Below the pieces are notes generated by a model, which did no database searches, had not been told where the DNA came from, and saw nothing but the letters and a program-made list of their open reading frames with translations. Positions 1-7,955 of a stretch of DNA of 64,000 bases are shown piece after piece. Positions within the stretch are counted from its first letter, which is position 1. Every line of letters begins with the position of its first letter. This stretch comes from RPRC01 sp034933285 (lineage in GTDB: Bacteria > Desulfobacterota > Desulfuromonadia > Geobacterales > Geobacteraceae), in NCBI GenBank assembly GCA_034933285.1, contig JAYFNT010000009.1, positions 248,001 through 312,000 on the forward strand, written 5' to 3'. The translations under genes were made by a program, and so were the position numbers.

Positions 1-1300
1 TTTCTGCTTTCCTGCGCTCCGTGATATCCTGATTCACACCACGCGTTTTTATGACACGACCTGCTCGATCGCAAACCACCATATATCTGACAACAATGAA
101 CCGCTCTTCTCCATCAGCCCTGATGATGCGGTGCTCCACTTGTGTGGAGAAATTCGGATCGTCGGTTGCAAGGGCCTTTTCAATTTCCGCGGCTACCAGC
201 GGGGAATCTTCAGGATGAAGGAACTTGCGGGCATACTCTTCCGCTGACATCAGCGATCCGCCCTCCTGTTCCGTTGTAGTTCCATATAGCGAATAGAACT
301 GTTCGTCAAAAAAGAACATCCCGGATTCAACGTCGTATTCCCATTTTGCCAGTTTGGCCAGATCCATGGCCATTTTGAGCCTCTCCTCACTGTCCCGCAG
401 TGCCTCTTCCACCTTTTTTGCTTCAGTGATATCAAGCACAACGCTTCGATAGTGAACAATATTTCCTGCAACATCCCGCTCCGCTACTGCGCGTTCATCC
501 ACCCAGCGCACTTCCCCGGCCCTGGTCACGATCCGGTACTCCAATTGGAACCGGTCAATCCCGAGTCTGGAATACTCAGCAACTTCACTGGCAATCCTTT
601 GCAGGTCCTCTGAGTACACCAGCGACGAGTACAGTACATTCCCCGACATGAGCCATCCCGGCGCATAGCCGAACTGAATCACGTTATCAGAAACATATCG
701 CACCGGGCGGCCCTCCGTCGCCTTGCAGCGGAAAAGTACTGCGGGGCTGTCTTTGACTATTATGACTGCATCATCGACCCTTCTGTTGGTGAGCCCCATA
801 CTGCCGATCATCTCCGAGAGCCTGCACAAAAAGTCCATGGCCAGCCTGGCCTGATCCTCGGTTACGACCCGCACCTTTTTCACTGCATCGAGATAGGACG
901 GCTCGTCAAAGCCCATTTCCGCAGCCTGTCGCCTGAAAAACTCCATGTCGGGGGGCTCGAACAGAAATTGTCCGGAATACAACCGTCCGACCTGTTCGCC
1001 GTCGATGACAATAGGTACAACGACGTCAATAAGGCCGTTGCCGCATCGATATACGGAATACCTTTCACCAGCCTGCAGCCGGCTTGCAAGGATCATATCG
1101 CTTTCTCGACATCTCAGGGCACTACCCGGAGCAGATCTGTGAAAGCGGGTGCAGATCTCCTGCCATCCGGTCGCTACCAGAACATGCCCTTCCATATCGA
1201 GAATCGCGGTCACGAACCCGGTCAGCTTGGTGAATTGTTCACAGAGGGACCGGAGTTCATCGATGTTCACAAGTTCGGAAAATGAATAGTTTATCATCAT
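1..1300 (-). CDS. PocR-domain / multi-PAS sensory protein (3' end outside window)
   Basis: The gene starts at the ATG at 1300 and is open to base 1, so about 433 N-terminal residues are visible and the output domain lies beyond the window. A GGAGG sits 7 bases before the ATG. Residues ~10-165 resemble the PocR ligand-binding domain (motifs LTGFVTAILD, CRESD and GRLYSGQF, with spaced cysteines). Two PAS/PAC modules follow at ~175-300 and ~315-433, each ending in a PAC-type 'DITE' motif (LDITEAKK, QDITERRK). Such proteins usually end in a histidine kinase or GGDEF domain, but that cannot be seen here. It is divergent from the chemoreceptor gene at 1778. Family assignment is confident; the ligand and output are unknown. 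Confidence 0.85.
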   Translation of the reverse strand, partial: MMINYSFSELVNIDELRSLCEQFTKLTGFVTAILDMEGHVLVATGWQEICTRFHRSAPGSALRCRESDMILASRLQAGERYSVYRCGNGLIDVVVPIVIDGEQVGRLYSGQFLFEPPDMEFFRRQAAEMGFDEPSYLDAVKKVRVVTEDQARLAMDFLCRLSEMIGSMGLTNRRVDDAVIIVKDSPAVLFRCKATEGRPVRYVSDNVIQFGYAPGWLMSGNVLYSSLVYSEDLQRIASEVAEYSRLGIDRFQLEYRIVTRAGEVRWVDERAVAERDVAGNIVHYRSVVLDITEAKKVEEALRDSEERLKMAMDLAKLAKWEYDVESGMFFFDEQFYSLYGTTTEQEGGSLMSAEEYARKFLHPEDSPLVAAEIEKALATDDPNFSTQVEHRIIRADGEERFIVVRYMVVCDRAGRVIKTRGVNQDITERRKAE

Positions 1301-1451
1301 CAGTATGCCTCCGCTCAACCCTTTGGTTTCCTTGCCAGAACGATAAAATCCACGCTTCCGAATTGGAAACCGCATTGGCGTATATCCGGAGTTTCCGGAT
1401 GGACACCAATTAGATATATCGGCGACACAAACTGTTACCTTGAGACAACGA

Positions 1452-1482
1452 GTGCCCCAAGGTCAATTTAATTCCGGGGCAC
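1452..1482. other. 7-bp hairpin in the 1301-1777 intergenic gap
   Basis: GTGCCCC (1452-1458) and GGGGCAC (1476-1482) are perfect inverted repeats around a 17-base loop. There is no T tract on either side, so it is not a simple terminator. The rest of the 477-base gap holds a sigma-28-type promoter (separate entry) and no convincing gene. Confidence 0.3.
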
Positions 1483-1588
1483 CCGCAATCAGTTTCCATG
1501 CGAAAAACCGAGCAAACCGAAAACGCAAACCAGGGCATTCCAATATAAACTCGGAAAGGTTAATAGTTTCCACTTCTATTGGAATTTC

Positions 1589-1615
1589 TAAAGTGTCGGC
1601 CACTCGTTCCGATAC
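1589..1615 (+). promoter_or_regulatory. Sigma-28 (FliA)-type promoter for the chemoreceptor gene
   Basis: TAAA (1589-1592), exactly 15 bases, then TCCGATAC (1608-1615) matches the FliA consensus TAAA-N15-GCCGATAA at all four -35 bases and six of eight -10 bases. The next gene downstream on this strand is a methyl-accepting chemotaxis protein (GTG at 1778), the classic client of this sigma factor. The implied leader is about 155 bases. Confidence 0.65.
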
Positions 1616-1777
1616 GTTTAAGTAATGACGCAAACCTGACCTTTTTCGGGTAAGCCCGTCTACACCGGTCTTGGTTTACAATAATTTTATATTTGTTTTT
1701 TAGATTGCCGGATATCGTCAAGAAGTTTCAAAGATACAAGTCTGGTTGCTGAAAATGATGGAATCAGGAGGAATCAA

Positions 1778-3133
1778 GTGAAAAGTGAAAAGGTATCTGC
1801 TTTATCGTCAAAATCAAATGCAAAAGTACCGGTTGACATCGAAAGCAATATACAAGTTTTCGGAAACATGGTTTCCAATGTACATGCCTGGTGCATGAAA
1901 ATGAAGCTCCGGCATAAAATAGTCGCTTTGGTAGTCTGCAACCTGTTTTTTGTTGTTGCTGCGGGAGCGGCAGGTTACTACAGGGTCAGCGACATATCAT
2001 CGCACCTATCCTCGACAGGCGGGATCGGAGCCCATCAGGCATTTGTGGAAACAGTGATCAATAAGTTACTTATCGTCAACGGAGCAATTCTCGCCGGCGC
2101 AGCAGTTCTCGGAACAATTCTGGGTTTTCTGGTTTTCAAGTCTGTTGCAGATCCGCTGGCGATTGTTTCAAAGGTCGTGGAGGCCGTGGAATCCGGGGAC
2201 CTTACAGTGAGAGCGAGCGTTCCGTACGGCGGAGGGATGGGAAAGCTTGCCGTAAGGATCAACAGCATGGCTGACCAGACTCTGGATGTTATCTGCAAGC
2301 TCTCTTCGGCAATAGAACTCCTTGGAACGACCACTTCCAATTTGAAGTCGAGTTCTGACAGCCTTGAGTATGCAGTCAGCGGCGCCACGATGCAATCTGC
2401 ATCGACCGCCTCCGCTGCCGAAGAATTGTACTCAACTGCAGAAGAAATCGCCAGGAACTGCGGCAGTGCTGCCGAAAGTGCAAAGCAGACGAGCATTGCT
2501 GCTCAAGAAAGCGAGAGAGTGATACTGCAAACGGCTTCGATCATGGAGAGTCTGCACGAAGGATCTCTTCAGACTTCAGAAGTTGTCCAGAATCTTGGAA
2601 AAAGCTCCGACAAGATCGAAGAAATTATTGATACGATCGAGCAGATCGCCGACCAGACCAATCTTCTTGCTTTGAATGCGGCAATAGAGGCAGCACGTGC
2701 AGGTGATCATGGCAGAGGCTTCGCAGTGGTGGCAGACGAAGTGCGCAGGCTTGCAGAACGTACCTCATTAGCTACGAAACAGATTTCCGGGATGATCAAG
2801 GATATCCAGAACCAGACAAAAAGCGTTGTTTTGTCCATGGATGAGGAAGCTGGGAAGGTAATGCAAGGTGCGAATGAAGCACAAAAATCCGGGCAGGCTG
2901 TTTCAGAGATATTGTCCCTGGTTTCGTTACTCGATGAAAAAGTTGCACAAATAGCCACGGCTGCCGAACAACAGTCAGCTACAACAAGAGAGATGACGAT
3001 GAATCTTCAACATATCTCTGAAGCAGTGTCCTCTGCGGATGATCAGGCAAAAAGCGGAATTCAGGAATCCATGTCTCTTTCAAATCTATCCGATACATTG
3101 AAAACCATAGTCCATCGTTACAAAGTCGCCTGA
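1778..3133 (+). CDS. Methyl-accepting chemotaxis protein
   Basis: A 451-residue chemoreceptor starting at a GTG with AGGAGG six bases upstream. The first ~45 residues are cytoplasmic. TM1 (~47-68) and TM2 (~96-120) are separated by only ~27 residues, so there is almost no periplasmic sensor domain. A HAMP linker follows (~121-173), then the signalling coiled coil, with the conserved tip (IADQTNLLALNAAIEAARAG at ~288-307, then GRGFAVVADEVRRLAERT) that binds CheA and CheW. With so small an external region it may sense membrane or cytoplasmic cues (inference). A FliA-type promoter lies upstream. No CheA, CheR or CheB is adjacent; a lone cheW lies at 28.9 kb. Confidence 0.95.
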   Translation: MKSEKVSALSSKSNAKVPVDIESNIQVFGNMVSNVHAWCMKMKLRHKIVALVVCNLFFVVAAGAAGYYRVSDISSHLSSTGGIGAHQAFVETVINKLLIVNGAILAGAAVLGTILGFLVFKSVADPLAIVSKVVEAVESGDLTVRASVPYGGGMGKLAVRINSMADQTLDVICKLSSAIELLGTTTSNLKSSSDSLEYAVSGATMQSASTASAAEELYSTAEEIARNCGSAAESAKQTSIAAQESERVILQTASIMESLHEGSLQTSEVVQNLGKSSDKIEEIIDTIEQIADQTNLLALNAAIEAARAGDHGRGFAVVADEVRRLAERTSLATKQISGMIKDIQNQTKSVVLSMDEEAGKVMQGANEAQKSGQAVSEILSLVSLLDEKVAQIATAAEQQSATTREMTMNLQHISEAVSSADDQAKSGIQESMSLSNLSDTLKTIVHRYKVA

Positions 3134-3226
3134 CTTTCGGCAGACGATAACTTGCCCGAACAAAGACCTTATTCCAGAACCAGTCTGTCTTCAGCTTTCG
3201 CATTTTTTTGGAAAGAATTGCAGATT

Positions 3227-3265
3227 AATGCCTGAGAGTGATGGACGTTGACTCTCAGGCATTTT
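3227..3265. terminator. Hairpin terminator between convergent genes
   Basis: A perfect 13-bp inverted repeat (3227-3239 and 3251-3263) with an 11-base loop, followed by TTTT on the plus strand. It lies between the stop of the chemoreceptor gene and the stop of the convergent response regulator gene, and can serve both directions. Confidence 0.8.
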
Positions 3266-3268
3266 CAC

Positions 3269-3943
3269 CTACCCTTTATCCTTAAATAGATACCCGCGGC
3301 CCCGCACTGTATGAATAAGCTTTCTATCGCGTCCTTTGTCGATTTTCTTCCTCAGATAATTGACGTAAACATCTATGATATTGGTAAATGTATCGAAGCC
3401 GCCTTCCCATATGGCATCGGCAATCATGCTCCTGGAAACAACCTGGTTCGGGTGTCGAACAAGGTATTCCAAGAGTTCGTACTCCTTACCAGTAAGCTCG
3501 ATTTCTTTTTCATTCCGCCACACCCTATGTTTGACCGGATCAAGGCAAAGATCCGCGAAGAATATTTTCGCTCCCCGGTCACGGCTGGCCCTTCGCTGGA
3601 GAGCTTTAACCCGCGCTATTAGTTCTGAGACTGCAAAAGGTTTCTTCAAATAGTCATCGGCCCCCGCATCCAGGCCGGCAACTATATCTTCAACCGTATT
3701 CTTTCCTGAAACGATCAGTACAGGCGTCAATATTTTTTTCCCACGCATTTGATCCAACAAAGTGAGCCCATCCTTAATCGTGAGCATCAAATCAAGGATG
3801 ACAAGGCCGAATGAAACGTCCTGAACTTTTTCTGAACCTTCCTCCCCATCGCGAGCGACATCAACTTCGTATCCCTCATCTTCAAGCCCACGTTTAATGA
3901 ACTTAGCGATCCTTTTTTCGTCTTCAACTACGAGAATCTTCAT
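3269..3943 (-). CDS. OmpR/PhoB-family response regulator (orphan)
   Basis: A 224-residue two-domain regulator. The receiver domain (1-~115) has the acidic pair E7/D8, phospho-acceptor D51 in LVILDLML, S79 and K101 in LKKPF. The C-terminal winged helix (~125-222) has the typical ELTGKEYELLEYL and TVRGRGYLF motifs. A GGAG precedes the ATG. No histidine kinase gene is next to it, so its partner must be elsewhere. Its leader on the same strand carries a GEMM-I riboswitch and an intrinsic terminator (4101-4239), suggesting that its synthesis is set by a cyclic dinucleotide and its activity by phosphorylation. The target genes are unknown. Confidence 0.93.
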   Translation of the reverse strand: MKILVVEDEKRIAKFIKRGLEDEGYEVDVARDGEEGSEKVQDVSFGLVILDLMLTIKDGLTLLDQMRGKKILTPVLIVSGKNTVEDIVAGLDAGADDYLKKPFAVSELIARVKALQRRASRDRGAKIFFADLCLDPVKHRVWRNEKEIELTGKEYELLEYLVRHPNQVVSRSMIADAIWEGGFDTFTNIIDVYVNYLRKKIDKGRDRKLIHTVRGRGYLFKDKG

Positions 3944-4100
3944 TCGTTTCTCCGATGAGTGATATATGTTCCCTAGATTTTTTTGTCAAACAACTGCCTG
4001 ATATTGTCCGGCATAATTTTGACCGGTCACTCGGACCCTTTTAATTTTCTTTCTCACTGATCAGACACAAAGCTTACCCGTGTCCCTTCATGTTAAAGAT

Positions 4101-4134
4101 AAAAAAACCTATCATCATGCCGAAGATAGGGTTT
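4101..4134 (-). terminator. Expression-platform terminator of the GEMM-I riboswitch
   Basis: Read on the minus strand: AAACCCTATC (4134-4125), an 11-base loop, GATAGGTTT (4113-4105, one bulged C), then a run of T to 4101. It lies just after the aptamer and ~160 bases before the regulator start, as expected for transcription attenuation. Confidence 0.7.
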
Positions 4135-4146
4135 GACATACGGAGG

Positions 4147-4239
4147 GTATTTTCTTCGGCGGCCAGGCTGTCAGCACCAGTGCGGACCCTTGGCTCTGCG
4201 ACCCCGGGTCTCCCCGGGTTTGCTCTTTTCGGAAAATAC
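4147..4239 (-). promoter_or_regulatory. GEMM-I (cyclic di-GMP or cyclic AMP-GMP) riboswitch aptamer
   Basis: The minus strand holds the GEMM-I core in order: GCAAACC, a six-bp stem CCCGGG closed by a GAGA (GNRA) tetraloop, GGTCGCAGAGCC (consensus GGGACGCAAAGCC), AAGGGTCC, a second stem-loop, and the closing GCCTGGCCGCCGAAG. The P1 helix is confirmed by perfect pairing of GTATTTTC (4239-4232) with GAAAATAC (4154-4147). The G just before CAAACC, which contacts the ligand, is present. Members of this family in Geobacter can respond to cyclic AMP-GMP as well as cyclic di-GMP, so the ligand is left open. It precedes a terminator and then the OmpR-family regulator. Confidence 0.87.
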
Positions 4240-4291
4240 TTTTGATAAAAAAATCAGATAATCAGATTCATTTTGAGTTTGAATAGTTCAT

Positions 4292-4305
4292 CAGTATTAA
4301 TACTG
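4292..4305. promoter_or_regulatory. 14-bp perfect palindrome upstream of the riboswitch
   Basis: CAGTATTAATACTG is its own reverse complement. It lies ~50 bases upstream of the aptamer on the transcribed strand, so it could be an operator or part of the promoter of the regulator transcript. No protein can be named. Confidence 0.3.
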
Positions 4306-4357
4306 CGAGTTACCTCGTTAGTCAACTTTTCTAATGTGTTGATTTCTATTTATCAAG

Positions 4358-4400
4358 ACTGCTTTTGCGAGGGGAGGCGTTTCCTCACCGAGCAGTTTTT
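4358..4400. repeat. Structured intergenic motif, copy 1 (see also 16146-16180)
   Basis: ACTGCT (4358-4363) and AGCAGT (4391-4396) enclose a 24-base block (4367-4390) that recurs near 16149. On the minus strand the block reads GTGAGGAAACGCCTCCCC and can form an inner GAGG/CCTC hairpin. A T run follows on the plus strand (4396-4400), so this copy could also end plus-strand transcripts. It overlaps the stop codon of the small minus-strand gene at 4385. Confidence 0.4.
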
Positions 4401-4609
4401 CTTACCTCCAGCTTATCCCTTCTCTCATGGGCCTTTATGCCATGAACCCTCTCATAAGCCATGCAGAACGGGCAGAACGACGTCTCAATATTCTTCACAA
4501 TTGAAAACGCAATCCCCCTCTGGAACCGTCGTGCTTGACGACAGACCGGGCACAGTTCACAAATTCTGGCCAATGACCGATCCAATCGGGTTTTTTCATC
4601 TTTTCCCAT
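4385..4609 (-). CDS. Small hypothetical protein with two CxxC motifs
   Basis: About 74 residues from the ATG at 4609, which has AGGAAAG upstream; an in-frame TTG at 4630 would add seven residues. The sequence has a paired metal-binding pattern, CPVC near residue 19 and CPFC near residue 46, and ends in a basic tail. This spacing suggests a small zinc-ribbon fold (inference). It is not recognised as a named family. It is unlike a random reading frame in the regular placement of its cysteines and in its amphipathic make-up. Its neighbours are the riboswitch leader and an SGNH esterase gene, neither of which suggests a role. Confidence 0.5.
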   Translation of the reverse strand: MGKDEKTRLDRSLARICELCPVCRQARRFQRGIAFSIVKNIETSFCPFCMAYERVHGIKAHERRDKLEVRKTAR

Positions 4610-4759
4610 GTTGTCTATCTTTCCTGTCAATTAATGCCAGTTGAACCGCCGTAGCGGCTATTCTTTCATGTCCTGTGCTGCACAGCAATCACATTTTTTC
4701 ATTCGGATTGAATAACTTCTTTTTCTGGATTGGTTTCAGACCTGGTCAATAGTGGCATA

Positions 4760-5389
4760 TCACCATTTGCAAAGCCTGACCCCGTGCCGTCTTGCAATGG
4801 CTTCGACCACATGGGGAAACACTGTCTCTGTCACCTTGCGGTACCCCTCGGCTGTCGGATGAATGCCATCCGCGCGGTTCACTCGAAGATCACCCATCAC
4901 GCCCGCCAGGAACAGGGGAACCAGGATCAGTCCCTCTTCCAAGGCAACCTCGGTATACACCTGCGCGAAAAGCTCGTCATAATCCCCCTTGCGTTTCTTC
5001 AGGTTCTGCATTCCGGCCAGAACCACAGTTACTCCATGCTCGACGAGAGCGCGTACGATAGCCTGTATGTTCCGTTTCATTTCCGCCGGGGAAAATCCGC
5101 GGAGGCCGTCATTGGTACCGGTCTGGAGGATGACGATATCCGGCCGTTGCGAGAGAATGGAGTCGAGACGCCCAAGTACCTCAGCGCTTTTTTCGCCATT
5201 TACACCGGAGTTGATCACGCGGTAATCATAACCGGCCTCCCGAAGCTTCCGCCCCAGGAGCGCCGGATAGGCATCATCCGCGGCTACACCGAAGCCGGCG
5301 GTCAAGCTGTCGCCAACGGCCGTTATCGTTCCGCCCATAGTGGATTGCCGCACCGGAATGGTATTTATGTCAGTTTGTTCACTCGTCAT
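4760..5389 (-). CDS. SGNH/GDSL-family esterase (TesA-type arylesterase/lysophospholipase)
   Basis: A 209-residue protein with the SGNH hydrolase blocks: block I GDSLTAGFG at ~27-35 (nucleophile Ser), block III GTND at ~107-110, and block V DGIHPTAEGY (catalytic Asp/His) near residue 184. These enzymes hydrolyse acyl esters or thioesters. TesA-type members are usually periplasmic, but the first 20 residues here show no signal peptide, so a cytoplasmic location is more likely unless the true start differs. An AGGGAG precedes the ATG. It stands alone between the small Cys-rich gene and a long non-coding gap. Confidence 0.88.
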   Translation of the reverse strand: MTSEQTDINTIPVRQSTMGGTITAVGDSLTAGFGVAADDAYPALLGRKLREAGYDYRVINSGVNGEKSAEVLGRLDSILSQRPDIVILQTGTNDGLRGFSPAEMKRNIQAIVRALVEHGVTVVLAGMQNLKKRKGDYDELFAQVYTEVALEEGLILVPLFLAGVMGDLRVNRADGIHPTAEGYRKVTETVFPHVVEAIARRHGVRLCKW

Positions 5390-5866
5390 GTTTAATCCGT
5401 CTCCCTTCTTTTTTATCAGCTTGGGGAATACGATAGATTTGTTTGAACCATTGCCTGCAAAAGTTCCTCCTGGCGTGCGCGGGCACGTTTGAGTCCATTT
5501 TCCGGATTACTCAAAGACGTATTATATCTTGAGAGTCTATAAACGTCACTAAGCAACCTGTTTTTTTCAAAACTACGTCCGGTAAAAAAGTTTCGTCGCG
5601 AAAACTATTACATGAGAAACTTGCCTGCCAGTTTTGAGGCAAGCCGCTCCTCCTTTAGAGCTTTCCAGACAAACATTTATTTGTGGTCTCTGAACCAGTC
5701 ATTTGTTTATTGCATTACAACTGTCGCTGTTGTGCTACAGATGCCGCAGATGCAGGTGTGAACTGCGGCAAAAATTGATGCATTCCAATGCACGAAAGAA
5801 AACCTTCCACGGGACAATCATGTAATAATAAGTGGTTAGATAATATTTATCCGTATTGCCAGGTTT
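5390..5866. other. Intergenic stretch with hairpins and no convincing gene
   Basis: About 480 AT-rich bases upstream of the esterase gene. Two hairpins are visible: CTTGCCT...AGGCAAG near 5622-5643, and GCCGCAG (5743-5749) with CTGCGGC (5763-5769). Neither is followed by a T tract. No reading frame here has a good ribosome site. The promoter of the esterase gene should lie at the left end. Confidence 0.3.
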
Positions 5867-5980
5867 TGGCACAAACATTGGTAGTGTACCTGATGGGATG
5901 ACAAATTACATTTGTCAAACCTCCATATTTTATTTGGGGCAGTTCTGTCTTCTTTTTCCTCCAGGACTGCCCATTTTTTT
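5867..5980 (+). ncRNA. Candidate small RNA or attenuated leader with strong terminator
   Basis: TGGCAC (5867-5872), five bases and TTGGT (5878-5882) resemble a sigma-54 promoter except that the -12 element is GG, not GC. Transcription from about 5892 would include a perfect hairpin GACAAAT-TAC-ATTTGTC (5900-5916), a single-stranded stretch with AACCTCC (complementary to ribosome-binding sites), and an 11-bp terminator stem (5937-5947 with 5962-5972, one G-U pair) followed by seven Ts to 5980. No plus-strand gene precedes this terminator for almost 3 kb, so it must end a short transcript starting nearby. It could instead be an attenuator for the AEC carrier gene at 6085. Confidence 0.4.
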
Positions 5981-6084
5981 AGCATGAAGAGATATACCGC
6001 GGCTATCTGTTTAACGAAGTTATATCCATTGTGCTTTTCGCAATATGTCTGCAAAGTAGATTAATGAATTGCGGAGACTCGACC

Positions 6085-6999
6085 ATGCCGGTTTTGGAAC
6101 GGATCATCGGGATTATCTTGCCGGTCTTCATAATCGTGGCTACGGGCTATATCTATGCTCGTTTACGCGGAGACGCCGTCAAGGTGGATATGACAGCGGT
6201 CAATCGCATAAGCATGGATGTGCTCTGCCCTATGTTGGTATTTTCCGCTTTGGTCGGCAAGGAGTTCGACCTTGTTCACAACGGCATATTAATCCTGGCA
6301 GGGGTGGCGATTTCATTCGGTTCCGGAATCCTGGCCTTACCCTTATGCCGGTTGCTCGGCTACGATGTTCGCAGCTTCGTGCCACCGATGATGTACAACA
6401 ATTGCGGTAACATGGGATTGCCGCTGGCAGCGCTGGCTTTTGGCACGACCGGCCTGGTATCGGCAGTCGCAATGTTCATGGCCGGAAGTCTCGTGTATTT
6501 TTCGGTTGGCATCAAGATAATCGAAACAGGCCGCAAAGGAGTACACACTTCGTTCTTCAAGCTCCTGATCAGTCCGATGATGATCGCCATGATTGCCGGT
6601 ATTCTCTTTTCCCTTGTTCAAATTCCCCTGCCAGGCCCTTTGCTTCAAGCTTTGAAGCTGTTGGGCGAGGCATGCATCCCGATTATGCTTTTCGCGCTTG
6701 GCGTACGCATGATCGATGTCAGTTTCCGCTGCTGGCAAATCGGTCTTGCAGGCGCCGTCGCATGTCCGTTGACTGGGCTGGCAACGGCCTGGATCCTGGA
6801 CAAAGTGCTGACTATGACTACACTCCAGCGCGGGCAAATGTATTTGTACGCCGCATTGCCGCCAGCTGTGTTCTGTTTCATGGTGGCTGAGAAATATAAA
6901 CAGGAGCCGGACAAGGTGGCTGCAATTGTTTTACTGGGCAATTTGGCGGCCCTGGTGTTTGTTCCGGTGGGTTTGTGGTTGGGTTTGCGGGCTATTTGA
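6085..6999 (+). CDS. AEC-family (auxin efflux carrier/MdcF-like) permease
   Basis: 304 residues from the ATG at 6085, chosen because GGAG sits eight bases upstream; an earlier in-frame start at 6031 lacks a site. The protein is almost entirely hydrophobic with about ten membrane segments in two halves and the conserved 'PPMMYNNCGNMGLPLA' type motif near residues 96-111, which marks the AEC family of membrane transporters for organic acids and related compounds. The substrate cannot be read from sequence. It is a single gene, with a possible terminated leader (5867-5980) upstream. Confidence 0.85.
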   Translation: MPVLERIIGIILPVFIIVATGYIYARLRGDAVKVDMTAVNRISMDVLCPMLVFSALVGKEFDLVHNGILILAGVAISFGSGILALPLCRLLGYDVRSFVPPMMYNNCGNMGLPLAALAFGTTGLVSAVAMFMAGSLVYFSVGIKIIETGRKGVHTSFFKLLISPMMIAMIAGILFSLVQIPLPGPLLQALKLLGEACIPIMLFALGVRMIDVSFRCWQIGLAGAVACPLTGLATAWILDKVLTMTTLQRGQMYLYAALPPAVFCFMVAEKYKQEPDKVAAIVLLGNLAALVFVPVGLWLGLRAI

Positions 7000-7107
7000 T
7001 ACTCTGAAAGTTTACCATTGCCAGCCCATTCAGACTAGTGAAGTCGCATGAAATCGGGCAGCATGTGTTTTTTCCCTTGTGGCAAATAATTGAATAAGGA
7101 GGATGAT

Positions 7108-7527
7108 ATGCAAGTTCGCACTTCTTCAGCGGTTTGGAAAGGATCTTTAAAGGACGGCTCGGGTATAATGTCCCTAGGCAGTCGCTCTTATGAGGGTCCT
7201 TTTTCCTTTGCTTCAAGGTTTGAGAGCGGACAGGGCACTAATCCTGAGGAGCTGATAGGCGCTGCAATTGCCGGATGTTATTCAATGTTCTTGTCGGCTC
7301 TTCTCTCAAGTGACGGTTATGTGCCGACACGCATCTCGACAACCGCCGATGTTGCTTTGGGGGAAGGCCCAGCCATTACCTCGATCACTCTCCATACTGA
7401 AGGTGAGGTTCCGGAACTTTCTGAAAAGGCGTTCCTTGAGAAAGCCGAGGACGCGAAAAAAAACTGTCCTGTTTCAAAAGCGCTTGCAGGTACAAAAATT
7501 GTTTTGGATGCGAAGTTTTTGGGATAA
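7108..7527 (+). CDS. OsmC-family peroxiredoxin
   Basis: 139 residues from the ATG at 7108 with AAGGAGG five bases upstream; the reading frame extends to an upstream TTG without a site. OsmC proteins reduce organic hydroperoxides with a pair of cysteines. Here these are Cys in AAIAGCYSMFLS (~residue 54) and Cys in KKNCPVSKAL (~residue 124), with the conserved early Arg/Glu region (ESGQGTNPEELIGAA). The length is typical of the OsmC subfamily (~140). It is a single gene, consistent with the oxygen-defence genes elsewhere in the window. Confidence 0.92.
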   Translation: MQVRTSSAVWKGSLKDGSGIMSLGSRSYEGPFSFASRFESGQGTNPEELIGAAIAGCYSMFLSALLSSDGYVPTRISTTADVALGEGPAITSITLHTEGEVPELSEKAFLEKAEDAKKNCPVSKALAGTKIVLDAKFLG

Positions 7528-7586
7528 TTTTGAATCTGCTTGAATCGCCGCCAGTATTCTGGACACTTGCAGTTTCTGTAGTGTCC

Positions 7587-7886
7587 TTACTGCAATTTCT
7601 TCTTTACGCTGGCAACCTTGTCTTCCATGGACTGATCGCGATCAGTCCGGGTACCCAATTTGATAGTAGTGGTGATGCGTGGTGCGCCCATGTCATGAAC
7701 CACCTCATGGCAGTGCTTGACGGCGGCAAAAACTTCATCCCATTCACCTTCGATATTCGTGCCGAAGCCATGGAGAGCTGTCTTGAGCCCCGAATCCGCG
7801 AGAACCTTTTCGCAGGCGGCGACATATGGTGACAGGGAAACTCCGACCCCTATCGGTACGATGCACAGATCAACCATTACCTTCAT
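7587..7886 (-). CDS. MTH1187/YkoF-like (UPF0045) family protein
   Basis: 99 residues from the ATG at 7886, with GAGGAG upstream. The opening MKVMVDLCIVPIGVGVSLSP and the HGFGTNIEGEWDEV segment are typical of the MTH1187/UPF0045 family: a small alpha/beta fold that forms oligomers and in some members binds thiamine or its pyrimidine moiety. The specific role here is unknown. It follows the divergent OsmC gene and precedes the efflux operon on the same strand, but the 70-base gap to 7956 and the different character of the efflux genes argue against one operon. Confidence 0.88.
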   Translation of the reverse strand: MKVMVDLCIVPIGVGVSLSPYVAACEKVLADSGLKTALHGFGTNIEGEWDEVFAAVKHCHEVVHDMGAPRITTTIKLGTRTDRDQSMEDKVASVKKKLQ

Positions 7887-7955
7887 GCCGAGATCTCCTC
7901 TCATTTCACAGGATTGAACTAATAGTTCTTTACATTTCTTTAAATTACATGCTTC

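Noticed and set aside
1440..1625. 61-residue plus-strand frame in the gap before the chemoreceptor
   Set aside because: It overlaps the sigma-28 promoter, begins at a TTG without a ribosome site and has no recognisable features.
1440..1700. GEMM-like riboswitch before the chemoreceptor, suggested by GACGCAAACC
   Set aside because: The core order GGCAAACC-stem-GACGCAAAGCC and a P1 helix are missing on this strand.
5836..6054. 72-residue minus-strand frame in the gap before the AEC gene
   Set aside because: It lies antisense through the terminator and candidate sRNA, lacks a ribosome site and has no family resemblance.
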